A stretch of 64,000 bases of DNA from Hemibagrus wyckioides. Taxonomy: Eukaryota > Chordata > Actinopteri > Siluriformes > Bagridae. The stretch lies in assembly GCF_019097595.1 (NCBI RefSeq), contig NC_080723.1, positions 10,161,011 through 10,225,010 on the forward strand. The letters run 5' to 3'. Below, one piece after another: positions 45,493-59,200 of this stretch. Position numbers and translations under genes: made by a program. Under the pieces are notes generated by a model. The model saw only the letters and a program-made list of their open reading frames with translations, was not told the origin of the DNA and did not search any database. Within the stretch, counting starts at the first letter, position 1. The number at the start of each line of letters is the position of its first letter.

Positions 45493-48314
45493 AATTGCTT
45501 ATAACTTGCTTTGTTATTGTAGATGGTCGATTTTAGTTGCATGAACTTACAACCCAGCATCTTTTTAAAATTATGTGTGCATATTTTGCTAAATGGCGCT
45601 AGATAGTGCTGTGGTGTTACAGGTAGAGCATAGCTCTAAAGCTGCAAGTGGTATATTTTTTATCTGTTTTACTGTGGATCCTGTTAGAGACTGTATGGAA
45701 CAGATTACCCTGCCCCTGAAGTCAGTGTGCTAGAGAGAAGAGGTAGGTTTTTCAACTCAAGTTCCATTCACCATGTACCATTGTTTATCCTCAAGCACCC
45801 TTACAACACCAGCAGGAGCTTGATGTAGCATCCTAAAGCAGGCACACACTTGAAGCCACTCTGAAAAAAAGGCTAATTTCAAGGTGCTGTACTTCATGGC
45901 TACTATGCTGGAGCCATGCAGTGCAGATCTCCTAGAAATCTTCCATAGCTCATACACTCAAAGCCTGATGGGACATGGAGGGAGATGGGGGTTGAGAGAC
46001 ACACAGTTTTTCATCACTTTAGGTCTAAAAAAAGTCCTCTGGAAAAAAAAAAGGACAGTGCTGAGAAGTTCTCATTGCAAATATGACATTAATACCTCAT
46101 TTAAAGTTAGTGGAAAGGTCTCTTAATGCAAAGATCTTTATCTGTGACTGCATTGATTTTCAGTCTGGCCATATTACCCTATTCCGAAAGGTCAATCCCA
46201 CTCATTCCTATTGCACTGAAAACCAAAACACTTCCAGTCTTAGCCTCAAACAGACAGAAAGAGAACACAAGAGAGAAATGGAGAAGCTTACAGCTAATTT
46301 TGAAATATAATGTACTTCACTACAATCCGAAGAATTCTGCGTTGTTTTTAATCTATTATCTTATTGACTGAAATTTCAATTGCTGTACGTTGAGGTCAGC
46401 ACTTCAGGTTTCAAATCTCCAAATCAAATTCATTAAATCCAGGCTAAATTGGACCATTGGCACACAACAGGATTCTGTTTATTGCGAATTCTGCAGTAAA
46501 AATAAAACATTAGGTTAGGTTGAATTTAATCTAATTTAATATGCTCTTGCTTTGTTTCCAAACTTCATCAGTCTTTTCTTTACTGTCAGCCTGTGTTATA
46601 CTCTTAGGAAAATATATTTAAACTGAAAATATTCAGGATCATTTAACATTCCAGCTTGTAATTTGCGAATGTTGCAGTATGGTTGCAATACTCTCTCTTT
46701 CTTCGCCACTAACACACTCCAGTTAAGCTCATTATAGTCAGAAAGAAAGCTTATTAAGAATCCTGCAGTGTGTGGCATAAGTTTTGGTAAACAGGATGTT
46801 CTAATGAACCAATCAATGGCTGCCTGGTTGCTGAGAGAATCTCGAGGCAACCCTCATCATTTTGGTGCAGACTGATTGATGTGCATGCTTAGTAGATCAG
46901 AGAGGTTGTAAATTACACAGGTTTGGCATGGTTTATCAATCAGCATTAGGCCAGTATGTGTTTGTCTGTAGCTCATTTGTGTGTGTATGTGTGTGTGTGT
47001 GTGCGTGTGTGTGTATGCTTAGGAAGGGAGCTGAGCTAAGCGCAGTGTTACTGACGCATTCTTTAATTGGATTTGTTTATTTATCTACAGCAGTCATGCT
47101 GATTTAGGTTGCATCCTAAATATGTCACTATGACAGGATCAATATTTATTATGTATCAGTGTTTAATTGAAAAAAAAAAAACATGGGGAGGGGCAAAGTG
47201 TAAATGTGGGCGGATTCAGCTAAGGAAGACTTGAAGAAGAAACTGCTCATCTCATACAGGGTGTCTGACATTGCTATATTCTTTTGATGGTGTTAAGACA
47301 ATGTGTGTGTGTGTGTGTGTGGATTAGTATGAGTAGCATTTTTCCAAGAACCCCCCCCCCCCCAAACCCCATTTATCTACCATGCGAGGACTTTTGTAGC
47401 CACTATCAGAAGGTGATAACAGCACACACACACACGCACACACACACACATGCAAGCTCTTTGGTCCTCTGTCAACAAGACGTGAATGACATAAAAATCA
47501 AAGATGATACTTGGGTCCTCTCTAATGGCTTCTCACATTTTGCTTTCATTTCTGAAAGCTTTAATAGGGGCTTTTTGAAAATGCCTCTGTGGTTTTCTTT
47601 GTGATTCTTCGCTTTAAATGTGTTCCTAATGTAGATGCTTGCATATTGTACACATTCAGGACCTATTTTTTTTGGTAGGAGAGGTACAGGGGCAAACTTT
47701 ATTTGGATGGCTATTTGCCACAGACCATTAAAGCACATTAAAGATTCGAGCTTTCTTTTAAGGAAATGGATCCCAGTCCAACAAAAGAAGATCACTCCCT
47801 CTGCTAATTCACTCGGTGTTAATGATTCCACAATTCACAAGCCTCTTTCTCCGTACATTGAAAAGCCTAATGTGTGTTTTAATCCGCTTCTTAACAAACA
47901 TAACGTTCATGTTAGGCCTATTTTGCACCCCTTTTTTCCATGTTACAATAGAGTGGCCTTTCAATACACTCGTACCGCTCATTTTAAGCGACCCTGGGAG
48001 ACTGTTCATGCATTAGTCTTTAATTAGAGCCTCCAGCACCTAGTCCGGGTTGGTGGGATGAGCCAGTCATAAATACAGGGTTCAATCCAAATCCTACCAT
48101 ACTGTGCAGTCGCTGTATAGCACATATGGTCACACTGCAATTACTGATGAGCACTTTATTTTCAGATGCCCCGCCCTAAAAGCTTTGGCATATCCATGCA
48201 GTAGTCACTGTTGTTCCTGTGGTTACATAGTGCTTTGTGTAATATGTTTCTGATTTCCACTTCCAAGGAGGTTTCCACATCCATGTGTTTTAGATTATAA
48301 GATCTACATGTGGA

Positions 48315-48317
<3 letters not shown>
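45493..48317. other. Presumed intron with several simple repeats
   Basis: Simple tracts: GT at 46980-47010 and 47302-47320, a C13 run at about 47351-47363, and CA/CG-interrupted at 47424-47450. The segment 47540-48030 is unusually free of stop codons on both strands and free of recognised repeats; it is discussed as a finding. No gene is supported. Confidence 0.45.

Positions 48318-48352
<35 letters not shown>
48318..48352. repeat. (AG)n microsatellite
   Basis: About 17 AG units. Confidence 0.95.
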
Positions 48353-48355
<3 letters not shown>

Positions 48356-48871
48356 TAGAAGGTTATTGAGAAGAGGCTGGAGAAAAATGTCTCTGCTAAA
48401 CAGGCACAAGGAGCCAAGCCAATGTGAATGACAGAGAGTGATTTGATGACACATTAACACATGTCAGAGATCCTCTGGGAAATAGATCCCTGAAGTCGCA
48501 CTGGTGATTACTGGTGTAAATTGAACCAAGAGTTTAAGTGTATGTGTGCCCGCGTGCATCAATGTGTTCCCCAAAAGCCTCTGGGAGCATCGGAGGGGTA
48601 TTTAAAGGTGTTCCATTTAAAGATCCTCAAAAAACAAGAGAAAGAAAGAATGAGAGAGAGAGGGAATTTTTATATTAGAAGTTACATGGTCCAAAATTTC
48701 AGTCATCATCAATGGCATAATTCAATATTTCATTCTAGACTTTTACTCTGGTAATCATACTGACTAGTCCCTATACTGTATGTGAAAACCATTAGTCACA
48801 TGAACACTTAAGAGGCAAGATAATATGATGTTCTTTTCAGAAAAATGTCTGACAAATATCAGGTAGCTTAG

Positions 48872-49045
48872 AGGCCAGTGGTAGCTTAGTGGTGAAGGTG
48901 CTGTACTACTGATTTGCAGGTTGTGCGTTTGAATCCCAGGTTCACCATGCTGCCACTACTAGGCACCCTCAGTTGTATAGAATGAGATAAAAATTTAAGT
49001 TGCTCTGGATAAGGGCATCTACCAAGTAATGTAAGTAAATGTGGT
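48872..49045 (+). mobile_element. tRNA-derived SINE, complete-looking
   Basis: The head has GTGGTAGCTTAGTGGTGAAG (A-box TAGCTTAGTGG) and TTGTGCGTTTGAATCCCAGG (B-box GTTTGAATCCC), correctly spaced for an RNA polymerase III internal promoter. The body is CATGCTGCCACTACTAGGCA, CTCAGTTGTATAGAATGAGA, then GCTCTGGATAAGGGCATCTA and AAGTAATGTAAGTAAATGTG, the tail shared by many fish SINEs that use L2-type LINEs. In the same sense as lingo1. Confidence 0.75.
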
Positions 49046-49420
49046 ATCTATAAAGGAATCAACTGATTAGAGCTGTAATTAGTATCATTCATTGAAATAG
49101 TTCAGAGTAGTTCTTCCGGGTTTGTAAATAATTTAATGCAGAGACAATATTCTCACATATAAACTCATCATTACAGGTTGGAAAAGGCAAACAGTGTTTA
49201 GTAAATATTCACTGCATATGTAATGTCACATGCCCAGAACAATAGAATTCATACTGCATAATGCAGCTGTGGTATATTCAGACAAGGATTATTATTGTTA
49301 TTAATGTTATTTTTTTCCCCAAAAAAGCCACACTGTAACATAATGTATTACTGAATTAAAAGCAGGACCAGTGTTTTGTCCCAAGTTTGTGTATTTTGCA
49401 TAGTTCTGACAGAAGAAATG

Positions 49421-49560
49421 TACAGTGGCTAAAAAGTCACAGACCCCAAATTAAAATGCCTGTTACTTTTAATGTAAAGTAAATAATCTATCTGGTAAAT
49501 TGTGTTATGATCTGATGAGACCAAGGTAGAATGTTTTGGAAAAATTCTAAAATAAATAAA

Positions 49561-49614
<54 letters not shown>

Positions 49615-49820
49615 AATAATAATAATAACAACAACAACAACCAGATTTGTCTATATTGTTTCCTTTTGTCTTTGAAACATTTCTATTTGTTTTTCACTTG
49701 AATTTTTTAGCTGCTATATCGAACGAAAAGGGACGAAAAGAGCTGACATATCTCAGTTTCATTTTTTAGAAAACCCTGTGATTTCAATAGGGGTGTGTGG
49801 ACGTTTGTACATCCATTGTA
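49421..49820. mobile_element. Probable Tc1-type MITE with internal ATT/AAT hairpin tract
   Basis: The left end TACAGTGGCTAAAAAGTCAC is loosely complementary to the right end GTTTGTACATCCATTGTA, with GGACCCC/GGGGTGTG-like sub-terminal matches. TA dinucleotides lie at both edges. There is no coding frame. The TIR match is imperfect, so the call is tentative. Confidence 0.45.
49560..49628. repeat. Self-complementary (ATT)n(AAT)n microsatellite
   Basis: About 17 ATT units, then AAT units, then a few AAC units to about 49640. The two halves can pair. Confidence 0.95.
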
Positions 49821-50914
49821 TATCCCGAAAGTAGCAGCCATGGTTTTAAAGTAATGAATACAATTCTTTTATCAGGATTTATCAGCCTGAGAAATGCAAT
49901 GCAGGTCTTATTCACTGTAGAAATTCAATTAGTCAATTCACAGTAACTCTACTGCAAATTGCATTATGTTTGATCACAATACTCATTTATCTTGTATCAG
50001 TAAATTAGACATGGAGATATTGTAATGTAAATACTGCAGAATGAGTGTTCTTCTGTAAGAAAAATGACAGTGTTCTTTTACTTTTAAGGAGGGGAGTTGT
50101 TATGCTTAATTACATGTTAGGGGTGAAATGGCATAAGCAGGAAATGTCTGATGTACATACTGGGGTTTGGGCCCAAGTATTTATATATATGCAGACATAT
50201 TTTTTGTTTACGTTGACATTTTTTACATAAAGTTTTACCCTGGTGGTTTAGTCAGTATGTATTTCATACCTTTGCTGTTTTCTGGGCAGTGTGTGACCTT
50301 AAATACATGTAGTGATGAGACAGGGCTGTATTGATGAGAGCAATTATAAGAGACAATGAAATGGTGCCCGTCATTGTCTATATTCAGAGACAGTGTTTGC
50401 TATTGCAGTAGTCGATTGGCGTGATGATGGCAGGTTGGCTAGAGAAGGCTATATTATGCAGCCTTTGATTTAAGGAATCAAGGCCTAAAATGACTTCAGA
50501 CTGCAGCTGTATATTTTATATTGAAGTGCTGTAGATTAATGTAATCAGAGAGAAAAAGAAGAAGAAAAGGAATAATGGCAAGATGATATAGAATCCCGTT
50601 GAGGCAACTGTTGTAAGTCTCCCTATTTTCTCTTACCTAAACAATGCACTATACTTTCTTTTATATCATTTCCTTGCAGCCAATGTCAAGTGAAAAAGTG
50701 AATAAGTCAGGAGTCATAATGCAGTATCCCTAGGCCAAGATTTTGGCTGATATGCTAATGTCAAATAAATTATTCTGCTCTGTTTCATAGTTTCTGCTTA
50801 AGATTAGGTCTGTTGGGCTCAAATATAAGCTAGATATTTAAATATTTAGCTAGACGTCTAATACACTAATGAATATAGAAAACGCCTCATTTAAAATAGC
50901 TAATTACACCCTAA
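49821..50914. other. Presumed intron, no feature recognised
   Basis: AT-rich and unassigned. Confidence 0.45.
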
Positions 50915-51055
50915 TACACTCTAGATGGGACACCAGGATATTCCAGGGAACAATGCATGTTTACATCGAGGGGCAGTTTAGGATGAAAACTGGAGAACCC
51001 AGAGGGAGAATGCATAGAACACCAGACAGACAGTAACCCAGAGCTCAGGATTAAA
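50915..51055 (-). mobile_element. Retroposon tail fragment
   Basis: AGATGGGACACCAGGATATT, AAAACTGGAGAACCCAGAGG and AGTAACCCAGAGCTCAGGAT match the inverted L2/RTE-like tail family (compare 44880-45205). Confidence 0.5.
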
Positions 51056-52034
51056 AACAGTCTATGAAATCAGTATATTTGCAGAACCTCATCTATCCTG
51101 GGTCACCTTTTACATGAAAAAAGTGGATTGGATTAATACAACCAGGCTTCTTCAAAACTATCTACTACCACTATTTTCATCCCACATTTCTGTGACCTCA
51201 GCTCTCTGAATAATGAGGGTGGAGAGGGGCTGGAAGAAAGAGAGCTCAGGAGGACATGAAACAGCTTAGATGAGTAATTTCATCTTTAATTAGTTCTAAT
51301 TCCCTTGTGTTTAACACCCAGCAAATTGCAGTTGCATTGTTGTCGTTTTCCTCCAGCTTATAATTATTGATAGTGTGAGGGTCAGCATTCCCTGATAAGC
51401 CTCTTAGCTGGAGTATGAAAGGTTTGTAAAAGAGGCCCTCACAGCAGACGAGAGACAAGTATGATCTGCTGCAGCCTCGTTTTTTATTCTCTCATTCTGC
51501 CTTTTCTTTCTCTCGCTGTCAGATCTTCAGTAAGTCCTCGGCAGCGTGGAACAATAACCTCTTCCAGGACAGTTCATTGGTCTAATTAAGGCCTCTTCTC
51601 TCCCCAGCCACACTTAGAGTGAAACCATTCAACTCTTCTGGCCTTGCCTTCTTCCTGGTAGCCCGGAGATGGAAAAGGATGTGAAAGGGAAGAATACAAA
51701 TGAAAGAGTTGAGCCCTGTCCAGGGAAATAGAATAGCCCACAGTGATCAATAGCATTAGGCAGTTCCAAAGAAGAACACACACAGGCTTCAGAGACAGAT
51801 TGAGCTGGCCAGTGTCAGATCAAGGGTGCAGCTGTTCCTGTGCAAATTAAAAGAGCAGCTTTTTCTCAGAATAAAAAAAAGTTTCTTTTTTTAATGGGGA
51901 TTTAGATAATACTAAATAAACTTGTTTTAGTATTATTTATTAATAAGGACACATCATTACTTATTCTGGTATCAAGGTGTCAGCTCAGTGCTATACTCAT
52001 ACAGAATTCCCCAATACCAGGTGATATTATGAAG
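51056..52034. other. Presumed intron, no feature recognised
   Basis: Moderate complexity, no recognised repeat, no convincing open frame. Confidence 0.45.
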
Positions 52035-52225
52035 AAGAAACTTCTACATTACAGCAAAAAGTAATGCTTTTCTTCTCATTTCCCAGCTTGTTCAGAAGTT
52101 AGAGTCAGCCATGATACAGCATCCCTGAAGCAGAGAGGGTTAAGGGCCTTACTAATGGGCCCAACATTGGCAGTTTGGTGGTGCATTCTGATCAGCAACC
52201 CATAGCCTTAACTTTTTCCTTTAAC
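52035..52225 (-). mobile_element. tRNA-derived SINE fragment
   Basis: The + strand reads AGAGTCAGCCATGATACAGC, CTGAAGCAGAGAGGGTTAAG, GGCCTTACTAATGGGCCCAA and CATTGGCAGTTTGGTGGTGC, the inverse body of the 21721-21945 SINE family. The tRNA head is partly lost. Confidence 0.6.
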
Positions 52226-55109
52226 TTTTTCCCAGATGCCCAAAAAAAGTTTTGTGGTGGTTAATATGAGCTCATATGAAGTGCTTGTTCTTCTAAAAAG
52301 CAGCTAAAATTTGATTTTCAACCACTAAAATTCTGTGTAAGGTCATACAACAGAGGGAAAAACACACGTCTAAAATACACTAAAAGCCAACAGTGTCCTG
52401 ACTTATTTTTTGTCAGACTCAAAGCCAAAACATCATTCATCTGTTTATACTGATTGAAAATGTATGAAAAGTTGATTTCCATTCCACCAGCATCCTGTAA
52501 CTCCAGTGTGCTGCTCAAAAGCTTTCAAGTAAGAAAACAGTGAAGTGAAAGATCAAGTAATAATAAGTTCCTCCACTTGTTTATTGACTAAAGCCCACCT
52601 TTGTTTTCTGTTGGTGGTTATATCTCAAAGATCTCTAAAATAAGTAGCAGTAACCGAAAGCATATCATTCATGAATCACATCCTTTCCCTGTCTGTAAAA
52701 GACGAATTTTATTCGCATTCGATCTGACCACTGCAACTGAGAAAGCGGAAAAGTGTAGCTTTCATGTGTCTTCAGTATCACCATAGCAAGGCATCAAAAA
52801 TCATACATGCTACAGCCAAACTGTAGACGTTGGTACTTCTACATATCTGAGCTCAGAAAAGTGAGATTAAACTAGAAGTTTTTATTTCCTCCTCATCGGC
52901 TAGTACTGCAGCATTGTTCTTATTCTAGTCAGTATAGTCTTCCTCTTCCTCTGTCTCTCTTTCTCTTTCCATCTTAGCATGCAGTTGTTTATAGGCAAAT
53001 GTTATAATTCATTGCCATTTCCTTTTTTAGAGCGAGCACTTATGAAAAATAGTTTTTCCAACCCGCTGCATCAGAGGGGATAAATTTTAAATGAGTAAAC
53101 AGTATTGACTTTGCCGAGGCAGTTTTATATCATTCAAGAGGCCCTAAATTCTCCAGCCATGAATCAGCAACTGGTTTGCAAATTGCTAGTGTTTTTTCCT
53201 CCACTGTTTTGGCCAAGGATCAAAATTGAATCTTAAATTTTTTGTTCCCTGTTTGTCATTCCTCTGAAGGAGAAAAGAACGGTAGATGAAAGTCAGTCGC
53301 CCTGATGGTTAGTTATTCAGTCAGTGCAAATGATGGACAGAGAAATAAAACAGTACATGGGTTGTCTTGTAGTGTTTCGTCTCGCGTTAGAACAATCGGA
53401 GCAGCGCAGCATCCTGCTCTAATAGGATTGTAGCCGTAGATCATCTCCCATCTTGCTGACAGCGGCAGGATTTAATCTGTCGAGTGATGTGCTACAGTGC
53501 TCGGAACCTGCGCCCTCATTTTTAAAGGTGCATGTGCGCAGATTTACGTCTAAAATTGATGTCGGTGTCTCTTGTGAAACATGACTTTCGTTGCAATTGC
53601 TGACTTTCCCATTGTTAGTATGTTGACACCATTCTTCACACAGTCAAACCTACAACAGAAAATTATTTCACTTAGGTAAATTCCAAGGGTTTCCATTCTA
53701 TTCATGTTCAGCTTATCTGTAATGTGCACTTGTAATCTTAAATCACACAAAAATAGCACACCTCTCATTTACCAAAATAATACTTTTGCTTTAGAATTTT
53801 TAGTTTTTGGAGCATTTACTTATGACAAATACAAAATATTATTAAAAGAATAAATATTAAAATATCCTTTCTTTTTATCTGATTAATAAAAGGTTAGACT
53901 TCTTTGAAGATTAATTAAACAAATTCTTAAAGCCCAGAGTTTCTGCTTTGGAAAAAACAAAACAGGAGCAAATCCATTTTTTATGCCTCTGAGTTAAAAA
54001 TTGACATTATTACAACAAGGAATGGAGAAAACTGTTGGCCATGTGCCAGAATTATTTATGCTATTTAACCAAGGTAATGGAAAAACAGAACATTAACAAA
54101 ACAGAAAATCAATTGTCATGTAATATCAAAACACTCAGATATCACATACTGTCTGAGAAACTAGACGTTCCTGTAATTGTTTGATATGAGTAAACCTGTC
54201 TTCTACTAAGATGTAAATTGATCTTGCCCATTAAATTTTATTTGCAATTCCCATATTGTTATCTTCACCACTATCAGGATGTGTGTGTTCGGCATTTTTT
54301 ATTATTGAATTTCCTGCTAAAAAGCTGAGAAACAGATTAAAAAAGACTAATCCATTATGTAATTGTAGACTGAAAGATAACCCACAGAATTCATAATAAT
54401 AATAATAATAATAATAATAAAGATTAAATGAAGTATATAATAATAATAGTGTATAATAAATAATAAAATGAAGATCAACATGAATTACATTAAAAAATTT
54501 ACAAAAAGCAAAATTTTATTCTATACTAGTGTTGTAATCTTTTATAAGTGTAGGTGCAGTGGAATAGCATGGCTTATCCATGAACACATGATGATTTAGT
54601 CACGGAAGCCTAAATGTTATTAGAATGAATAGTGCTGATGAATAAATCACCAAGAAAGATTATATATACAACCAGAACTCCTGCCATTCCACAATGTCTT
54701 CCATTTGAGAAGTTTGCAGTTGTTTACTCTTTCCTGTGCCCATAGCGGCACTTAGTTCCAACAGATTAATCTGCTTTTTCTATAATAAAACCATGTTATT
54801 GTTTGAAATCCGGGGTCATTTGCTAGTGATCTACCACAAAATAAATTTAATAAATAATTCTGGCACAAAAAGAAGGTAGTGATTATGGTCAGATTCTTAA
54901 GACAAAATTCTAGATATTTTAATATATATTTTATCATCCTTATTTCTGGATTTGCTTCGTGCTATAACTGAAAGATGGCTAAAAAACGGCGAAAAAAACG
55001 AAAGCCTACTAGCGCCTAATGTCCAGATGGAAACAACAAGGGAAAAAAACCTCTTTTTTATTATAAGGACAGTAAATTAATATCACATAACTTTTGCAAA
55101 CGTTAGCAA
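52226..55109. other. Presumed intron, no supported feature
   Basis: Includes a short (AAT)n tract at 54394-54420. The segment 53000-53520 is of higher complexity, without repeats, and could be conserved non-coding DNA, but I cannot test conservation. Confidence 0.45.
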
Positions 55110-55111
55110 TA

Positions 55112-55666
55112 CAGTAGAACCTCGTCATATGAATTTAATTCGTTCTGGAGGCTTAAGGTGAAAATTAGTTTTGCAAAATGAATTTTCCCAAAAAAATAAG
55201 GTAAATGCAGATAATCCATTCCAGCCACCCAAAAATATTACCAATATTTCCAATGCAAAACGTATGTAAACTGTATGGCTGCTAAAGGACTGACCCAAGT
55301 CAAGCATTCCATGTCGAGGGTCCTCACAAGAAGTCGTGCCACCAAACTTGGGCTAAAAATAGAACAGACCACCCATGCACTAATCTGTCAACAAAATAAC
55401 GCACAAAAAAAGATTTTGAATGCATGCCGAAGGCTATGCTGGAATCGTGGGTTGACTCTTTCACTGACTAAAAAACATTCATACAATTCATAATCTCGCT
55501 TTGGTTGGCTTCGCTTGGCTTTCCACTGACGCAAACAAGTTTTGAACGGCTCCCAGACATACGCGCAACTTCGGTTCGTTCGTATGCCGACAATGCTTCG
55601 TATGCCAGTGCAAATGTCAAGGCAAAAATTTGTAAGGGAGGGCGTTTGTATGCTGAGGTTCCACTG
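55112..55666. mobile_element. Tigger/pogo-like MITE, about 555 bp
   Basis: The left end CAGTAGAACCTCGTCATATG, then TTTAATTCGTTCTGGAGGC, pairs with the right end TTTGTATGCTGAGGTTCCAC then TG. Both ends follow the CAGTGGAACCTCGGTATACG pattern of Tigger/pogo-type mariner relatives. Inside, fragments such as CGGTTCGTTCGTATGCCGAC repeat the sub-terminal motif. No transposase is encoded. A TA dinucleotide is present at the left edge only. Confidence 0.6.
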
Positions 55667-56094
55667 CACTTGCTTCTGAAATAAAATTCCCAGTTGTTCC
55701 CTATCAAAACTATCTAAATAGAATAGCCAGCATGACAGGCAGCAGCTGTAGAAGATGTATTGTATATAGTGAAGTGTATTAAGGCAGTCAATTATCAGTA
55801 CAAATAGAATTAATTCTTCTTGACAAAACACAAGACAGTTACAGTGATGTAGTCGGTCTCCAGTTCGATCATCAAAATGGCACATGGATCTCAAGGAGAT
55901 GCACCAATCATATTCTCTAAGATACTTTATACAGAGATGGCAAGGTAATGTGTATATATCTATGAATTCCACAAAGAGGTGTAGTTAAAATGAGTTTTTT
56001 TGCTGTTTTATTTTATTATACTTTGTACTTAAGCTTTAATCTCAAGTCATAATCACCCAAATATAATAGAATTTGGTTTCTTTTTCATATTATC
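55667..56094. other. Presumed intron, unassigned
   Basis: Part of a 194-codon minus-strand open stretch (55972-55388) that runs into the MITE. Cys-, Leu- and Ile-rich, with no recognised domain; judged chance or repeat-derived. Confidence 0.4.
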
Positions 56095-56225
56095 TCAATG
56101 AATTTTTCCTTCCCATCATCGCCTCTGGCTTGCTCATTAGGAATTATTGAAAATCGAAATTTATAACTTATATCCTGAATTTTTATATTTCTGTAAAACT
56201 TATTCTTTAAAGCTGTGTATTTCTG
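56095..56225 (+). mobile_element. Dispersed repeat fragment, family X (3' half)
   Basis: TCATCGCCTCTGGCTTGCTC followed by ATTAGGAATTATTGAAAATC and CTGAATTTTTATATTTCTGT completes the repeat phrase whose first half is at 17650-17775. Confidence 0.45.
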
Positions 56226-59200
56226 TGTTATAGCTGAAGATAAAATGTTTCCTTGTGTTTATTAAGGAGATATGAGTGATTTATGGTGAAAAAGTCATTT
56301 TAGCAAGATATTGGGATTTAAAAATAAAATAAAATAGAATGAAAAAAGCCGTCCTGACTCAGAAGAGAAGAGAGACAATCTCCCAGAAATAGGCTGCTTC
56401 ACACAGTGTGCTTATGCGTATGGCCTCTCTGAAAGGTGCCAGAGGACTTTTTTTTCTTATTCAGGCCTCTGAAAAAAATGAGACATCACACATGTATTCA
56501 TCTGCAGCCTGTGAAGCCTCGCACAGTCACGAGAAGAATGAGGCAGGATGACATTTGAGGCAGTGATTCTCTTCGAAGCCTTACTCTTTATTGGATGTTT
56601 GCCAGTTTAGCGTTGGTGCCAGTGGAGAAGATGACATGGGGGTCAAAAACGTTCTGTGAAAAGACAGGGAGAGAGGAAAGAATATTAATCATCACTACAG
56701 ATTGTGTGTATTCATGTTCGTGTGTGTGTTGATAAGGTTTAGTATGTATATGAAGCAGTTGGCCTCTGTTGGAACTCTGCACCTTGTTGCAAACAGCAGC
56801 TCCTGGCTGGGGATTAAAGGCTGTCCCATCTGTCCAGCAACAGCTTTGCTTTAAACTGCTGCACATCACACTGCATTCAATCATCCCACCAGGGCCCCAT
56901 CTCAATCACAGTAACACCTGCAGTCACCTTTATACTCACTTCAGAAAGTACAAGAAAGGCACATACTATAAGGGTTTAGCATTTGTTACTACAATACAAC
57001 AGCGACCAGATGTTATCATGTTAAAGAACAACAACTACAATACAATAACCTAGACTTAAAATAATAACTAAAACCAACCAACTGGCTTTAGCAGCAGTGG
57101 CAGTACAAGTAGGAATAGCAAGAAGTAAGAGTATATTTCCTAAATGAGGCAATGAGAAAATAAGTAGCATATATATTTTATCTCTATTCCTGATAAAACC
57201 CCAGCCTCTTTAATTGCTACGATGGCATAGCAGAGGTGTAAAGGTACATTCCTGCTGTGTCACAGTATCACACAGTACCAGGCAGTGTAATGTTCCCCCT
57301 GCTCTAAGTGATGATTCAACTCATAAAGGGCACTATATTTAGGTGACTAGTTCATTCAGCAGGGTACAGGTGACAACAAGGTCAAACGTCTGAAATAGTT
57401 TTTCTTCAACAGCTTCCTTCCTGTTTGAAGTCTATTTTAAGAGCATTTCTGGAATACAAATGAGTAAGGAGAAGGAGCAGACTTGTTGGTGGTGGAGGCG
57501 TCTACATTGATGACCCCGGCACTGAGTTCGGCTTATGCTTTTGTTTTAGAACCGTTTAAAAATTGTCAGACAGCTCGGTTGGAAATAAAAAAGAAAAGTG
57601 CAGAACTAAATACAAACTGAGAATGGATTCTTTATGATAATAGGGTTGGGTCACGAAGAGAGAAAAGTAGGAGTGATGAAATGTAAGGGAGATAAAGGAT
57701 GGTAGGTGTTGAAATTCATCTGTCAATCTTACTCAGGCTGTGTACGAGCACCGCACGAGGGACGGAGATTCAAAGACATGCAAATGGAAAATGATGTAAA
57801 AGGCTAGAAGGATTAGGGCTTGTGAGCAGTGTGAGTGAAACTGTCATGGCTTACGTTCTTAACTCTTAGCACTAATAGCAGTGACAGCAGTCTTAGAGGG
57901 ATTTCTAAGCAGATCATACATATTTAGCTAGAGCATTTAAGAGGGATTGTCACTTGTGTTTTCTCACAGATGGTGCATTTTATTTCTTTGGGATTACCAT
58001 AAACAGCACGCTTTGCAGTTGAATCTCTGATGTATGTTTTTTTTCCAGGGATAAATTTCAGCCAGTCAGCCAAGTGATTTGGGTTTTTTTTGTTTTTTTT
58101 GGTATCATTAGCATGCACCCATACAGCTGTCTTAGTACTAATGTTTAATGATTGATTGGCATCGGTCACTGGGCCAAATGCCCATAGCATTTGGCCAGTC
58201 TCTCTGTCAACATACCATCTCTCTTCACTTACTCAATTTGCACATGCCAGGAACAGCAAAACATCTGTCACTGTAAAAAAAAAAAACAAGGTTGCTGGTG
58301 TCAGGACTTTTGGGTGGGTTGATATGATTTTTTTCCTGCGGATCAGTGGCCTTATTAAAAATTACATTATAATAAATTACATTAAAGGTTCTGTGTGTAG
58401 TGCATGATAATAATAACACTACTGACTGCAATCTACTTCTGTAGTGATCAAAATAATGTACAGCAACCTTTTAAAAAAGATATCTACACTATAGGAATCA
58501 GCCACATGATGTAGGTTTGACTAAACACTTTCTTTTCAAGTTTAAGTAATAAATATGTTCACCTTTCTGGAGAATATTTCTTTGATTTGCTACTAAAGAG
58601 AAAATACTTTTAGAAGCCAGTGAAAGTGGAACACGGTGTAATAGACAGTCTGACATTTTCATTCTGCTTTATGTTTTGTGCTCGCTAACCGTAAATGGAC
58701 TCTTGTGGTGTATGAGTTCAGTCACACTGACGCAATAACATTCAGTTCTCACTCACAGCATGTAGGAGCTGAAGAACTAACTAAAGAACTAAAGAAAGCC
58801 AGCATGCTTTTAATTTTCTTTTCACGTCAATTGCAGCTTTCATTTCCTCTGCCCTGTAATGTATGAAGTATGTCGGCATGTTTTGCTTCGGATGTTCCTA
58901 TGTTTGGATGTAATTTGCATTGTCATGTGACATTCCATTAAAAAGAACAATAACGTTGTACATTTTGTAAAGTATTTTACTGAAAGCTGTGCTGTGTATA
59001 AATATTTAATATAGTGTATGAATAATAAAGCCCTTAACTTGGCAGATTAATCACTCCACCTGCAAATTATGTCTATAGCCAGCTGTCTGCAGCTGTACAA
59101 ATTATGTTCTGCAGTGACACATTTATTACCACAAGCATTTTTGTCTTTGACCGTTCTTTCTCCTTTCTGGCTGAGTTAGTGCAGGTGGTGCATGATGCAG

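Noticed and set aside
48872..48950. Functional tRNA gene
   Set aside because: A and B boxes are present, but the cloverleaf ends do not pair well and a SINE body and tail follow directly.
49870..49890. ATGCAG/GTCTTA as the missing upstream lingo1 coding exon end
   Set aside because: The donor (GTCTTA) is poor and no exon-like context precedes it, so the ATGCAG match is likely chance.
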